Shown: positions 10,540-24,037, counted from the first letter of the stretch. The stretch is DNA of 45,081 nt from Hepatocystis sp. ex Piliocolobus tephrosceles (GCA_902459845.2 CABPSV020000026.1:117-45197); one strand, 5' to 3'. Program-made: numbers and translations. The notes: generated by a model not told the origin, from the letters alone.

Positions 10540-13301
10540 ATGGAAAAAAAGAAAAATGTAAAAAACAAAAAAAGTAACAAGAAGAGTAGCAAAAAAGACG
10601 AAAATAAGAATGAAGATTCATCTAAGGAAGATATTAATACACTGGAATCTTTTATAGACGGAAAAGAAAAACATATTAAAAATGATGTAGATAAAAAAAT
10701 AACTGATAAAACTTTATTACCTGAAAATGTAATATTGGACAAATCGATGGAAAAAAAAAGTTTAAAAAAAAAAAAAATAAAGAAAACTTCCGATACGGAT
10801 GTTGATGATTGTGCAGGTAATTACGTAGTTAATCTTGCAACTAAGCGTATAAATAATAGTGCAACTAAGCATATGAATAATAGTGCAACTAAGCGTATAA
10901 ATAATAGTGTAAATAAGCACCAGAGTAATAACGTAACTAAGCGTATAAATAATAGTGTAAATAAGCACCAGAGTAATAACGTAACTAAGCGTATAAATAA
11001 TAGTGTAAATAAGCACCTGAGTAATAACGTAGCTTTTAAAATAGTAATATTTGAAGTAACACTTCAAATAAATATGCTCACATTTTCATATATAGCAGAA
11101 TTAGCACATAAATACATATATGTGTGTAATTTATGTACATTATACTGAAAATAGGTGACATTAATCAAAAGATGGAGTGTTTAGATAATAAAAAAAAAAG
11201 TAAAGAAGATGACCCCATTGATATAGACATTACAATATCGTTTAATAAATATAACATTCGAAATATGCCAAGTGGTGATATTTTCGAAAAAAATGTCCCA
11301 AATGTTACTGAAGAAAAATTAATGAATGAAAACCTTTCACATGTTTCACCTAATTTGTTAAGTACAAATGTTAATGTCAAAGAGCTAATTGAAAGTAAAC
11401 AGATATTAGAAGATATAGAAACGTTTAAAGAAACGAAAATAAAAATGGAAGACATTATTTTAGATATAGAAAATGAAAAAAATAATAACGACAGTGTCAC
11501 TTTACATAATGAGAATAAACAGGGGACGAGTGCGACAACTAGTATAGAAGTAACCTTAGCAGATTTTGCATATTATATATATATATATATATATATATTA
11601 TTTGCGTATGCGGATGTACATATGTCCACTTCTGAAAACGTGTTTTCTCTCTGTTGCAAAAAAAATAAGTATTTGTACCTCCATTGGACATAATGTTTAA
11701 AGGCACCTTTTAAATATTTGCTTTGCTTTTATTTGAATTTGGAAATATTTGTATTTCTTTGTTTTAATATTAATATTTATGCATAATTTTTATAATTCCT
11801 GTGTTCCCGTTTTAATTAAATATATTAATATTTTGTAACTGATGTTGTTTTTTTTTTTTTTTTTAATACGATTTAACAGCAAAGAGAAACTGTTTCGTCC
11901 AAGTTAAAAAAGTTAAAGAAAATTGAAAAATAGTAAGCAAAATGTTGATAAGGCTTAAAAATGTGTTTGTTCGTCCGGTTCACTCATTTTTTTTTTTTTT
12001 TTTTTATGCTAAAATGCAATAATAACCAACAATGTTTGTGTTCACATACATATACTTGCTCATGTGTTTTATATACACTTAACAGCCAAATAAGTAATGA
12101 CGAAAGAGAAAAACACATGAAAAAATATATGCTTAAGATAGAAGAAAAATACAAAAAAAAAAAAGAAGAAGATTATAAAAAAGAATTAGATGAGAATAAA
12201 GAGGAAATGAAAAAATTCAAAGAAAAAGAAAATACGTTTATTAATTATTTAAAAAATCCGAGATTAAATTTGTCAAAAACGGGAGACTTAAATCAGTATT
12301 TGTGTATCTCTCCGACATTTATTGTAAGCAAACAAAAAGAAAATATGTTTTGGCATCGTTTTTTGTATGAAAAATTGTGTTATCATATGTGATTATATAT
12401 ATGAACACGTTTATGTGTTAACACGATTATACAACAACACAATTTTTTTTCCACTAAAAAAACAAAAAAAAACTTTTATGTTTGTGTAGCATTTCAAAGA
12501 TATAACAAAAGGAACAACACCAACGAAGGATTTATTGATTACTAACAAAAGTAGTACATTGCTTCATATTATTATAGTACCCCCATCAAGTAAAACCTTT
12601 TTTATAAAAGAGATAATAAATTTACAAAATAAAAATGAGGAGAATTCCAAATATAATTTAAATAATCAGATAGCTCCTGGACACTCAATAAAAGTGAGTA
12701 ACTGCGTGAATAAACGATTAAATCGAATGAACAAGCGAACATGTGAACACAATGTATTTATATACATATATATATATATATAGTGCCCACTTGAATTAAG
12801 TATTTAAATTTTATGCTAGTTAATACATTTTTTATGATTTTTTCTTTTTTTATCCATCTATTTTTTTATAATTCGCACCCAAAAAAAATAAAAAAAAAAA
12901 AAGATTAAAGTGTCTTATAACGTGCTGACATTAAACCAACAGACGGATAGTATAAAATTGTTATCAGAAGCTGGGAATATAACAATTGACGTAAGTATAA
13001 ACAATTATAAACCATTTAAAATTAAATAAAATATGTACATACGTACGTACATACATACGTACACGTGATGCCATTTAACATATTTTACAGATCAAAGTAT
13101 TTCAATCCACACCAAAAATTAGTTTTGAAAAAATATTAAATTTCGGGCCTGTCCGTTCTAATGAACAAAAACAAAAATCGTGAGCAAATAATTTAATAAC
13201 AAAATTGTATGATCACGAAGTTATATAATCATAAAGTTATGCTATCACAAAAAATACAGTTTTTTTTTTTTTTTTAAATGGTTTGTGCTTCTGACCCCAT
13301 T

Positions 13302-13352
<51 letters not shown>

Positions 13353-16300
13353 CACCTTCTTTCCCCTCCTTATTCTTCCAATTTAATAGATTTTCTATTA
13401 AGAACGAAGGAAACGCAATGAAAATACTTGTTATACCTAAGAAGCTATTTATTTATTACAATAAAAAAAAGGAGATAGAAAAAGAAGAGAATATATTAAA
13501 TTTGTTAATAAAACGATCAAAGGATACAAAAGAAATAAAAAAAGTAACTGAAGAAGGGGATAATTATTATGAATATGATAACATCAAAAGCTATTCATAT
13601 AATTTCCTTTTTTTATATAAACAGTTGATTACTAATTTTCAGAATCTATACTTTGAAAAAGTGTTACAAGATTGTTATTTTTATGATTTAAAAAATTCAG
13701 AAGAAAAGGCTGTCATGTTTGCTTTTAAGTTATAACAGAAAAAAGCACAAAAATAGGCACGCAAAAATCATAACATTTATGTACATTTTTTCATGTCAAT
13801 CATTTTTTTTAATGGTACTTTAGTGTGATGTCCTATACACATATATGCACTGATACCACTAAAAACAAACGCTATTACTTCACTTAGTTTGTTTGATGCA
13901 TATTTTTAATTAACCTATAGGAGCAACAAAATTGGAATTTATGAAAAAAAGTACTTAATTGTAACAGACATCGCTTGTGATTTCAAAGACTTAGATGATA
14001 ATGAAAAATCAAAATTTTATACCGAAAACGAACTGAACATTTTTAACTTTTCCATTAAAGCCATAGTTGAGCCCTTACTGTTAAATTTGATAAATATAAA
14101 TAAAAACACAACAAGTATATTTGCTCTTTTTTTTAACCCTTTTTATAATTGCATTTTTGCAAAAATAATTACGTTGCAAAAAATGTATAATAAAAACTTT
14201 CATCACCACATCTTTTTATCACATTTGTTTACCACATCTTTTTACCACATATTTTTACCACATCTTTTTACCACATCTTTTTACCACATCTTTTTACCAC
14301 ATCTTTTTACCACATCTGTTTACCACATCTTTTTACCACATCTTTTTACCACATCTGTTTACCACATATTTTTACCACATATTTTTACCACATATTTTTA
14401 CCACATATATTTACCACATATATTTACCACATCTGTTTACCACATATTTTTACCACATCTGTTTACCACATATTTTTACCACATATTTTTACCACATATT
14501 TTTACCACATATATTTACCACATATATTTACCACATATATTTACCACATATATTTACCACATATATTTACCACATCTGTTTACCACATATTTTTACCACA
14601 TCTGTTTACCACATATTTTTACCACATATTTTTACCACATATTTTTACCACATATATTTACCACATATATTTACCACATATATTTACCACATATTTTTTT
14701 TTTTTTTTTTTTTGATTGTTGTTATGCGTAGGTGACTTTTATACACGTCAATTGCCAGAGCATATACAAAAAAAAGAGAAAAACAAGTTAAATTATTTTA
14801 ATTTTAGTAATTCATTAAATTCATTTAAATTTCAAGACATTCAAGTAATGACTTGATTTTTTTTTTTTTTTTTTTTTTTACCGTACGCTTTAAAAAAGTT
14901 TTATTATATATTAACTTTTTTGTATTGCTCATTTAATTTATAAAAAGTTTTGTTACATATTTTTATTGTTTTATTTTATGTTCTATTTTTGAAGGTCAAT
15001 AGTGGCTACAGTTTTACCGAATTGGAAATTTTAAACAATGGCTTAATAAACTTAGAAATATCATGCAATATATATATCAAACAATCAGATGAGGAAAAAC
15101 AGCCAAAAGATTTTTTATTACAAAAACATGAAAAAGGTAGTTACTATTATAAAGAGCTGTTTGATACAGAATTAAAAACTTCACTATATGATAAGTGGTC
15201 AGAAAGAGAAGAAAATCAAGTTGAAGAAGGTGATATTGTAGAGAGAAGTGAAAATGAAAAAAATTTAGAAAAGAAAAGAGACAAAGCGGGAAATCCCGTG
15301 GCAAATGGTGATGCAGTCACCGTTGCAATAAATAAAACAACCAAAAGGAAAAAAAAAAAAAAAAAACTTATATGCCCAGTTTATATTTATCCACATAATT
15401 TCATTTTATCATACAAGAAAAGACAAAAAATATATATCATTTTTAAACCTAAAGAAAAGCACAAAAATTTTCAAAATTATTATTTTGTACTACTGATTAA
15501 AAACTTATCAAGGGGGTCTGACATGTATATAGAAGATTTGATAAAAATAAATGAAAACATAAAAGAAACGAATATTGGATTACCTTTAACTTGTGTTGAT
15601 AAAAATAAAATCATAAAAAATGTAAAATGGAATAAGCAGTTTTATGGTGATTATAACAAGTATGCTAACACATCAACATCTTGCTCGTCAGGAGCCGAAA
15701 CATATTCTAGTTTTTCTGATCTAAATGAAGAAATTTTAAATAAAAAACAAAATAATAAAATAAAATATTTTAAAAAAAAGAATAAGAAAAAGGCATTTAT
15801 AGCTATGTATATGCATATATATGCTAATATAATTAAACCCAAAATAAACTTAAAAAAAAAAGAAACATATAATAACTTTTTTTTATTAAATCCAATGTAT
15901 TTATATAAAACTAGTTTTATAATACAAAATAAAAATGATTTTTATGTTAATTATTCTTTTGAAAGTTTAAAAAACTTGACCCATATTTCAAATAAAAATA
16001 AAACAGGTACTATGGTAAATGATTCGTTGAAGTGTGTATGTAAGGAAGAAGCTCAACAGAATAGTTTGATACTCCAAAACGGTGATAACCAATTAAACCA
16101 ACTGAGTCAACTGAGTCAACTGAGTCAACTGAGTCAACTGAGTCAACTGAGTCAACTGAGCCAACTGAGCCAACTTGAAAAGACTCGTGTTTTATCACAC
16201 GAGAAACAAGTAAAGGATAACATGTATGACGACAAAGAAAACGGTGACGTAAGAAAAGGTAGTGCACAACATGTACAAGAAAATGATTACATACGCTATT

Positions 16301-19300
16301 ACAACTATTTTGATTTATTAAAAGCTATTAAATTAAGAGAGCAAACAGAAGATGTAAAAAAAAAAGACGAAATGAAAGAAAAGAAAAAAATAGTAGGTAA
16401 AAACGAAAGTAATAAAGAGGATAAAGGCAAATGCAAAAACACCAAATCGGTGACAAAGGACGTCATTTTAATTGATAAAAAAAATAATAATGAAAAAGAA
16501 ATATACTGTTGTGACGAATCGTATTATAACTTAAATCAAAAAATAATAAACTATTTATATGAACAAGGAGATAGTAACAAAATTAGAGTGTATGTTTTAG
16601 TACAAAATAGACCAAGTAAAGAAACAGCCAATATGGATAACTCAACTAATTTATCAGTTATAACAAAGGTTGGAGAAAATGAAAAAGAGACAAATACTAC
16701 TACAAGTGATAAATGTTATAACAAATATCGATATATTCGTAAAAAGGAGATAAATAATCATAGTTTAGGACCATATGAAACAAAAAAAATTAATTTATAT
16801 TTTTTAATAAACAAATATGGCTATCACGAAGTAAATTTAGAAATAATATTTTATATGGGTAAATATAAAACCAAAAAAAATATACAGTTTAACATTTTGA
16901 CAAAATGTAGAGGTATCAAATTAGATAAGAAAAGTTATATAATAGCAAATAGCTATGCACATTACTGTTTTTGTAACACATTTGTTATAACAAATTATGA
17001 TAAGGACTTAAAATTTATTTATCTTAATAATATTGATTATAAAACATATGGGTTTATATCATTATATTATTTATACTCGAAGGTGTTAAAACTGTTAGAA
17101 AACAAAAAAAACAAAAAAAAAAATAAACACATTTTAAAACAAAACGATTTTTTATCTAATTTTAAAAATAAAATGGATGAGTATATCGATAAAGTAATAG
17201 ATATGGATAGTGTCACAAAAGAAAAGTTATATTTTTATTGTGACATGTGTAAATGTAAGTTTAAGTATGATTGTTGTGTAAGCTATTTAACAAGATTGTT
17301 ATTTGGTGATGACATTAGTGTTAATAAAAAGACGAATGATAAAAACGGGATTGTCCAAGATAATGACGCGTGTAATAGTAAGAACATGCATGATAAAAAT
17401 GAAGTTTTAAATTATGTGTGTCTTTTTGACGAAGAAAAATATGTAACGCATCAGTGGAAAAAAAAAATGAGTCTTTTAAAAAATGAAGATTCAAATAAGC
17501 GTGTAGATAAATACGAATTTGCAAATATTTATAAATATAATGAACACAGTCATGTTTATATACATAATGATAAAATATTTTATACAAAAAACTTGATGAA
17601 TTATCCCTCTGTTATGTTATTACCACCATTAGGTCGTACATTTTTTTTTTCCTTCTTATTCTTTTCACATGTTGGTTCTATTTCTCCACTTTTAAACGTA
17701 AAAAAAAAATAAAATAAAACTATAGAGAATAGTTATTGCACATATGCGTTATTACTACATTTGGATGATGTATACGTGTGTTTGGCATTTGTTATTTCTT
17801 TTTTTTTTTTATGTATGTACGTATGTTGTGCATGTATGTATGTGTGCATGTATGTATGTACGTATGTTGTGCATGTATGTATGTACGTATGTTGTGCATA
17901 TATATGTACGTACGTATGTTGTGCACCCATTTACTTATGTTGTTTACCTATTGGTGTAGTGAATTAATACATACCATATATATGTTTAAATTGTGCGACA
18001 CTTATTTTTTTTTTTTTTTTTTTAGATAAAATGGAACCATAACAATAAACCAATATCAATAGAGGGAGAGTGCAAAAAACTGGAAATAAAAATATGGCAC
18101 GATAAAAAGATTAATATAAAAAAAGATAATAGTAATAATAGCATTAACGATAATGATAAAAAAGAAAGTAGTAAAAAAAAGGAAAAGGAAAGGAATAAAG
18201 TAAATTATGTAGGCATTTGTAGTGACACTTTTTGCGTTTATGTTGAAAACTTAAACGAGCTAAATATTTCTTACAACATTAACAAAATGAATAATAATGA
18301 ATTTGAATATAATTATCATACAGGTAGATATGTATTTGTTTATGATTGTTTGACAAAATTAGATTATTATTATAAAGACTTTGATAGTTTTTTAAAAATA
18401 AATCAGTTGGTATCTTTTGAAGAAGGTGTATATATGAATGCGACAAAAAGTGACAAATTTATTGAATACTCTTCAATAAAGACCGAATCAGACGCGATGT
18501 ACAAAACTGAAAAAAAATGTACAGATGATACATTTAACAAGAACATAAATAACGAACGTGTACTTGCATGCATTATTACTAGTGATTATAAATCAAATGA
18601 GATAAAAGGAAAAGAACGTAAAAAACATAAATTCAGAATATTATTATTTCATGATGATAGTATAACTAAAAACAAAAATTTTATTAACGTAAAATTTATG
18701 ATAAATGTAAACTACTTTGATTATAATAAGATTATTAAAATTGATTCTGAGTTTATAATACATACGTTTGACTTTGTCCTTATTAGTGAAAGGAATTTAA
18801 TGATTGCTGTGTTTAAGTATATGCAAAAAAAAATAAAAGAAAATAAGGATGCATATGTAGTTGTAACGGATTGTGATAGGTCTAATATGATCAGTACATC
18901 TATTGTATATAACAGTCCCACGATATCAACATGTGAAATAACCAATGCTACAGATACTGATGCATTCTGTGGAGATGACACATGGCAATCATTAGAACAG
19001 CAAAAATCAAAGGAATTACAAGATTGGAACGAAAATATGATAAATGATTTTGTAGACATAATGTTAAATGAATTAGATTTTGTAAAAAATAGTAAAAAAA
19101 AAAATATAATTTCTATTGAATCTGAAAAATGTTCGAAAGTGACAAATTCGATAAATAAGGACCCAATTGAAGTGGAAGACATTACACAAATAAATGAAAT
19201 TTTAAAACAGCCCATAGATAATACAATTTTAACAAAATTAAAAAGTTATATAAAAGAGTGTGGGTTATTGATTAGTGAGACAACTGAATTATTTGATAAT

Positions 19301-21246
19301 GATGGTAATGTAGAGAATAGAAAAGGGCTATTGGATGATATAAGAAAATCGGGCGAAACTAACCAAGAGAGTGCAACCAACCGAATTGGCGAAACAAAAA
19401 TCACACACGACTTCAAAAACAGCTACAAAAATGTCGATTATAATAAAAACACAAATGATGAAAAGGATGTAAACAAAATGATTAATAAAAAAATGGAAAA
19501 AATGAGCTGGATACATGAACTGGTAAGTTGTCTGACTAATAATATAGATTATAATTTTGTTGAATTTGTAAAGAAAAATAAATTGGAGTTAAGTTATGAT
19601 TTTACAAACACAACACAGTTTGTGAAGGGAAAGACAGATATAGAAAACAGTAACAACCAAAATGAAAGGTATGAAAAGAAGAAATGTGAAAGTGTTTGCA
19701 ATGTAGATAAAAAGTATTACTACGAGTTAAGTGAAAATAAAGATATAATATATATAATAATAAATAACAAAAATAAATACGATTTGGATATATATATAAA
19801 TTCTACTATTGAATCGGAGGAAAGTGTAACTTATATGTTCAATAGTTGTATAAATAGCTTAATTAAAGAAAAGAAATGGGATGGAGTTGAGAATTTTGTT
19901 AAAGAATATAAAAAACTGTATTACGATTTGAATAAAAAACAATTTAATATGCCAGATTTTGATAAAATAGAAAATTTTAATTGGTCGAAATTGAAACATT
20001 TATATTTTAAATATAAAAATAAAGGAATAGATAATTATTATAATTATTTATATAAAATAGTAACCGAAAAAAGTGAATATTGTTTAGGTTTAAAAAAACA
20101 TTTTTATTTGGATTTTTTTTTATTTGAATATATGGTTAGTTCAATGAAAAGTGCATTTATTAAAGTTTTTTTGTATGCAGATAATATTAACATATATCAA
20201 GATATGATTAGTTTCGATTTAAATAAGAGTGAACGTGTATGTAATTTGTCTGTTAGTTCATATATAAAATCGTTGCATTTAGTTAGTCAACATAAGGTTA
20301 TGCAAAATGGTAGCAAATGTATTTATATTAATTTGATTTTTGTAAATAAAAAGATATTAAAAAATTATAAACAGTTGATAAAAAACCAAGATGATCGATC
20401 AGGTAGTACTAATAAAGATGGCACAGTTGAAACAGATTCCGAAGTCGAAAAAGTATATAAATGCTTTGATGCGGTACTTAAACCTTATGAATTTATTTTA
20501 TTCAACTCTTGCGAAATAAAAAAAAAATTAATTTTTAACTTTCATAAAATCGCTTATTTTTTAAATAAAGATAATGAAGAAAAAAAACATGATCAGGATA
20601 AAAAAAACTTTCAATATGAACAAACAAAGGATATTATTAAACGAGTAAGCGATGGTTGTAATTTAAAAAAAAAAAGTACCATTATAATGCATGAGGATAG
20701 TACTACTGTTCCTGGAAGTATGTGCTCTGACGACAGTGGTAGTGGTGGTGATAGTGGTGGTGAAAGTGGTGGTGATAGTGGTGGTGATAGTGGTGGTGAT
20801 AGTGGTGGTGATAGTGACAGTGGCAGTGGCAGTGAAAGTGGTAGTGACAGTACGACAGTTTTGGCTAAAAACACTGAAATAAGTATAGATAATGCAAATC
20901 CATATATAGATAAAAAAGAAAAGAAAAAAGTAAAAGTGAAATTTGGAGACATTCTACACAAAAAAGGGAATCACTTATATTTGTTTAATTGTAATTACAA
21001 TTATGTTCTTTCGATGAACAAACAAAATAATGAATCAATATTTACAAATTTAAGTGAAGATTTGAAAAAATTGTTATCCTTACAATTTTATGTATCTATA
21101 AATATAATAAAACCAAAAATAGCTTTACTACAAAATAACACCATGTAAAAAAAAAAAAAAAAAAAAAAAATTGCACTTGGATTTAATTAACTGGACATAA
21201 TCCTAATCTTTTATGATGACATGTTATACATGTGCGCATATGTATT

Positions 21247-21283
<37 letters not shown>

Positions 21284-23100
21284 AGTTGTAACGACAAAAA
21301 AATACAATTTAATTTTAACTATTTTAATAAAAAAGCTTATAAAAAAATTGATAAATTGTACAAGAATCAAATAATTAATGATATATTATATGAAGACGTA
21401 AATGAGCTGAACGAATATTTTGATAAAACATTTTTGAAAAATAAAAATTTGAATGTATCTTTTGTTAATCAGCAGGATATTCAATTCGATGCTTATATAT
21501 ATACTAAAACATTCTTTGAAATAAAAAAGGTTTATATAGATGCCGAAGAATTTGAACATGCAAACACACGAATAGTAAAAAAAAAAAAATAATAACTAAA
21601 TTATATGTACATATATGTGTGACACGATTTGTTAGTTACGTGTTGTCGAAGAAAAGGGTTTTATATGCCATTCCCTCTGTACATATACATACACATTTAT
21701 GCATATGTATAAATATAGTTACCCATATGTGGTCACAACATAATCGATTTGAATTGGTGAACACGAATAAACACTTAAATAAATAATATAAACAACGTAC
21801 GCGTCTTTTTTTTGATTATTTCCCCTCCCCCTATTTTTTTTTTTTTTTTTTTTTTGGTTTTTTTTTTTTTTTTTTTGCAGTATCATATAAAAAAAAAAGG
21901 CAAGATAAGCATACAATTAGAAATAAACGAACAGAAGTTTAAAAATGAGATAAAAAGTAACACCAATCGGAACGAATCGTTACAAAACAAAATGGATAAA
22001 AAATATATATATGAAGATTTCATAATATTTCAATATTTGACAATTAAAAAGCAACAAATATTTTGTATAGAATGTAATTATATTGTTTCTTTTTTAATTA
22101 TGAAAGAAAATAAGTTTTTGTTTCAAAATTTTAATAATTTAAAAAAAAAGAACCAGATAATAGAAAATTGTACAGAGCTTAATGAAATTTTAAATAACAT
22201 TTCGGATTATATAAAAAAAGAAATGATTATGTACAGTTCAATTGAAAATAAAAATAATATATATTTTATATATTTTCATTTTGATGAATTAAAAATTTAT
22301 AAGTTCTGTTTATTTTTGTTTAATACAACAACAATACCTGCAACTTGGACATTAGTAGAAGAGGATTCTTCTAACACGGTAAAAATGAAAGAGTACCACA
22401 AACAAAATTTACAAAAAAAAAATTTACAAAAAAAAAATTTACAAAAAAAAAATTTACAAAAAAAAAATTTACAAAAAAAAAATTTACAAAAAAAAAGTTT
22501 ACAAAAAAAAAATTTATAAAAAAAAAATTTACCAAAAAAAAATAGATGCAAAAAGAGTGAGTGCAAAAAAAGTATGTGCATAAAAAAAAAAGCATTACTG
22601 AAATGCATTACTGTTCCACTTTTTAATCATATATATGTATAATTCCTATAATTAATTATACAAATTTTGCAGTCACCGAAAAACGATGAAAAAAAGATAT
22701 TCCAGTTTAGTAAAGTGAAAGGGATACTGTTTGGCAAAACATATGAAGTATATAACACAGATAGTAAAAAGGACCAAAAAAAAACCAATCCTTTTTTATT
22801 TCCTAATTATATTGTAGTAACATTTATGTAAGCTCTTTTTTTAAAACATTTGAAAAAACAAAAAAAAACAACAAAAAATAATTATGTAGGACGTAAACAT
22901 AATATATTTCGTTGCAGGTAACGTAATACATTTTCACCCTTACACTTATTTTTATTTCATTCTTTTAATTATTTAGGCCATCATGTAAAAGTAATGTTAC
23001 AAAAAATTATTCTATTCAGGTTGCAGATAGTGAGAATATCAAGTTTTGTTTAAAAGGAATTTATGCACCAAATGATATGAAGCAAACTAAAAATGTTTAA
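10540..23100 (+). CDS. Giant ASH/MSP-domain flagellar protein, DLEC1/CFAP81-like candidate (16 exons)
   Basis: Exons: 10540-11020 (or -10816), 11155-11549, 11880-11932, 12086-12323, 12490-12693, 12904-12990, 13091-13179, 13390-13728, 13921-14114, 14732-14844, 14995-17697, 18026-21144, 21286-21574, 21881-22378, 22673-22827, 22977-23100. All 15 joins are GT-AG and phase-consistent, giving about 3,026 aa (2,958 with the short exon 1). Residues 1-300 are Lys/Asn-rich; exon 4 has a charged coiled coil (about 312-370) ending NYLKNPRLNL. Ig-like ASH modules follow: SPTFIHFKDITKGTTPTKDL...IAPGHSIKIKVSY, then KISFEKILNFGPV...FSIKNEGNAMKILVIPKK, GYSFTELEILNNGLINLEI in exon 11, and a last module ending in exon 16 (YSIQVADSENIKFCLKGIY). 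This pattern belongs to axonemal ASH proteins (HYDIN, CFAP47, CFAP65, DLEC1/CFAP81). Coiled coil then NPR then ASH, plus IPKK, suggests DLEC1, by memory only. No transmembrane segment. Expected site: male gamete axoneme. Confidence 0.82.
10838..11030 (+). repeat. 24-bp in-frame repeat at the end of exon 1 of the ASH gene
   Basis: Eight 24-bp units encode ATKRINNS/VNKHQSNN-type residues. Frame is kept, G+C is higher than in neighbouring introns, and the 48-bp higher-order unit carries a gtaata that is phase-1 compatible with exon 2. I therefore place the repeat in exon 1 with donor at 11021. A donor at 10817 (gcag|gtaatt) is also in phase. Confidence 0.7.
14205..14696. repeat. 12-bp array in intron 9 of the ASH gene
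   Basis: About 40 units of taccacatattt with tctg, tctt and atat variants. It lies in the intron 14115-14731, followed by poly-T and the acceptor gcgtag. Because 12 is divisible by 3 it stays open and mimics a 214-residue protein, but it is bypassed by an in-phase splice between exons encoding ordinary sequence. Confidence 0.85.
16098..16172 (+). repeat. 9-bp QLS coding repeat in exon 11 of the ASH gene
   Basis: Eight nearly identical caactgagt units give a Gln-Leu-Ser run, with gagc replacing gagt in the last ones. It lies inside a disordered Lys/Glu-rich insert between ASH-like segments. Confidence 0.92.
17698..18025. other. Intron 11 of the ASH gene with a gtatgtacgtatgttgtgcat repeat
   Basis: Donor gtaaaa at 17698, acceptor tttttag ending at 18025. 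The middle (about 17810-17925) is a degenerate tandem of tatgtatgtacgtatgttgtgca. Open frames across it on both strands are dinucleotide-like artefacts. Confidence 0.75.
20735..20850 (+). repeat. 12-bp Gly-Gly-Asp-Ser coding repeat in exon 12 of the ASH gene
   Basis: Tandem ggtggtgatagt units encode SGGD, grading into SGSGSE-type 6-bp units. The segment is unusually G-rich for this window and lies near residue 2,550. Confidence 0.9.
22395..22535. repeat. 15-bp aatttacaaaaaaaa array in intron 14 of the ASH gene
   Basis: About eight units lie between donor 22379 (acg|gtaaaa) and acceptor 22672 (ttttgcag). Read through, they would add NLQKK repeats and then stop. No in-phase donor follows the array, so intronic placement is preferred. 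Confidence 0.75.
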
Positions 23101-24015
23101 AAAAAACATAATTATAAAGATACAAAAAAAAAAAAATAAACAAATCAATAATTTGTTAAAAAAGTAATACGCATTAATGGCGAACATAAACATATGAAAA
23201 AAAAAAACAGGAAAAAATAGGAAAAGTAAAATTAATGAAATATGGTAAACCCATATACATACACATGTACATACATGTATATAAAACGTTTTTTATGCCG
23301 ATGTCTATTCTTACGTGTATATGTACATGCATATATATGTATATAAATTAAAAAAATATATATAAATGAACTAGTTATGTATCAATCAACATATTGAAAA
23401 CAGGCATTTTTTTTTTTTTTTTTTTTTTAAAAATAATTTTAAATATATATGCTCTTAACAAAAAAAAAAAAAAAAAAAAAAAATAGTGCACGTGTAGTTA
23501 TTAATTTTTTATAAAAGTAATATATATGTAGTACGTACAAACCAGTAAACCGATTGCACATAACTACTTTTTTATATTACAATTTTTAAAGTTGTTATAT
23601 TGTACAATTTGTTACATAATATTAAATAGGAAAAAGTGAATTTTTTTTTTTTAACTATTTAACCAACATGGGGAAAAACATTTAAAAAAAAAAAAAAAAC
23701 TATTCAATATACTAGCTAACTCGTTTTTTTGTTTTTTAAAAACTATTCAATATACTAGCTAACTCGTTTTTTTGTTTTTTAAAAACTATTCAATATACTA
23801 GCTAACTCGTTTTTTTGTTTTTTAAAAACTATTCAATATACTAGCTAACTCGTTTTTTGCTTTTTAAAAACTATTCAATATACTAGCTAACTCGTTTTTT
23901 TGTTTTTTAAAAACTATTCAATATACTAGCTAACTCGTTTTTTTGCTTTTTAAAAACTATTCAATATACTAGCTAACTCGTTTTTTTGCTTTTTAAAAAC
24001 TATTCAATATACTAG
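23101..24015. other. Convergent intergenic region between the ASH gene and SF3A1
   Basis: 3' ends of both genes face each other. Poly-T/poly-A runs at about 23408-23428 and 23461-23483, then the 43-bp array. No exon seen. Confidence 0.75.
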
Positions 24016-24037
24016 CTAACTCGTTTTTTGCTTTTTA
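23697..24037. repeat. 43-bp tandem array overlapping the SF3A1 stop codon
   Basis: Eight copies begin (tattcaatat) at 23701, 23744, 23787, 23830, 23872, 23915, 23958 and 24001; one is 42 bp. The copy nearest the gene supplies the last codons and the TAG of SF3A1 (24018-24016, minus strand); the other seven are 3' UTR copies of that stop region. Each unit contains ctagctaac. Confidence 0.95.

Noticed and set aside
13302..13352. Very long poly-T as a possible assembly artefact or terminator
   Set aside because: It is the polypyrimidine tract before exon 8 of the ASH gene; similar tracts precede many acceptors here.
14087..14731. 214-residue Thr/Tyr/His/Phe repeat protein
   Set aside because: Intronic 12-bp array; the exons on both sides join in phase without it.
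17733..18029. Small Cys/Val/Tyr and His/Thr ORFs on both strands
   Set aside because: They read a gtatgtacgtatg repeat in intron 11 of the ASH gene.
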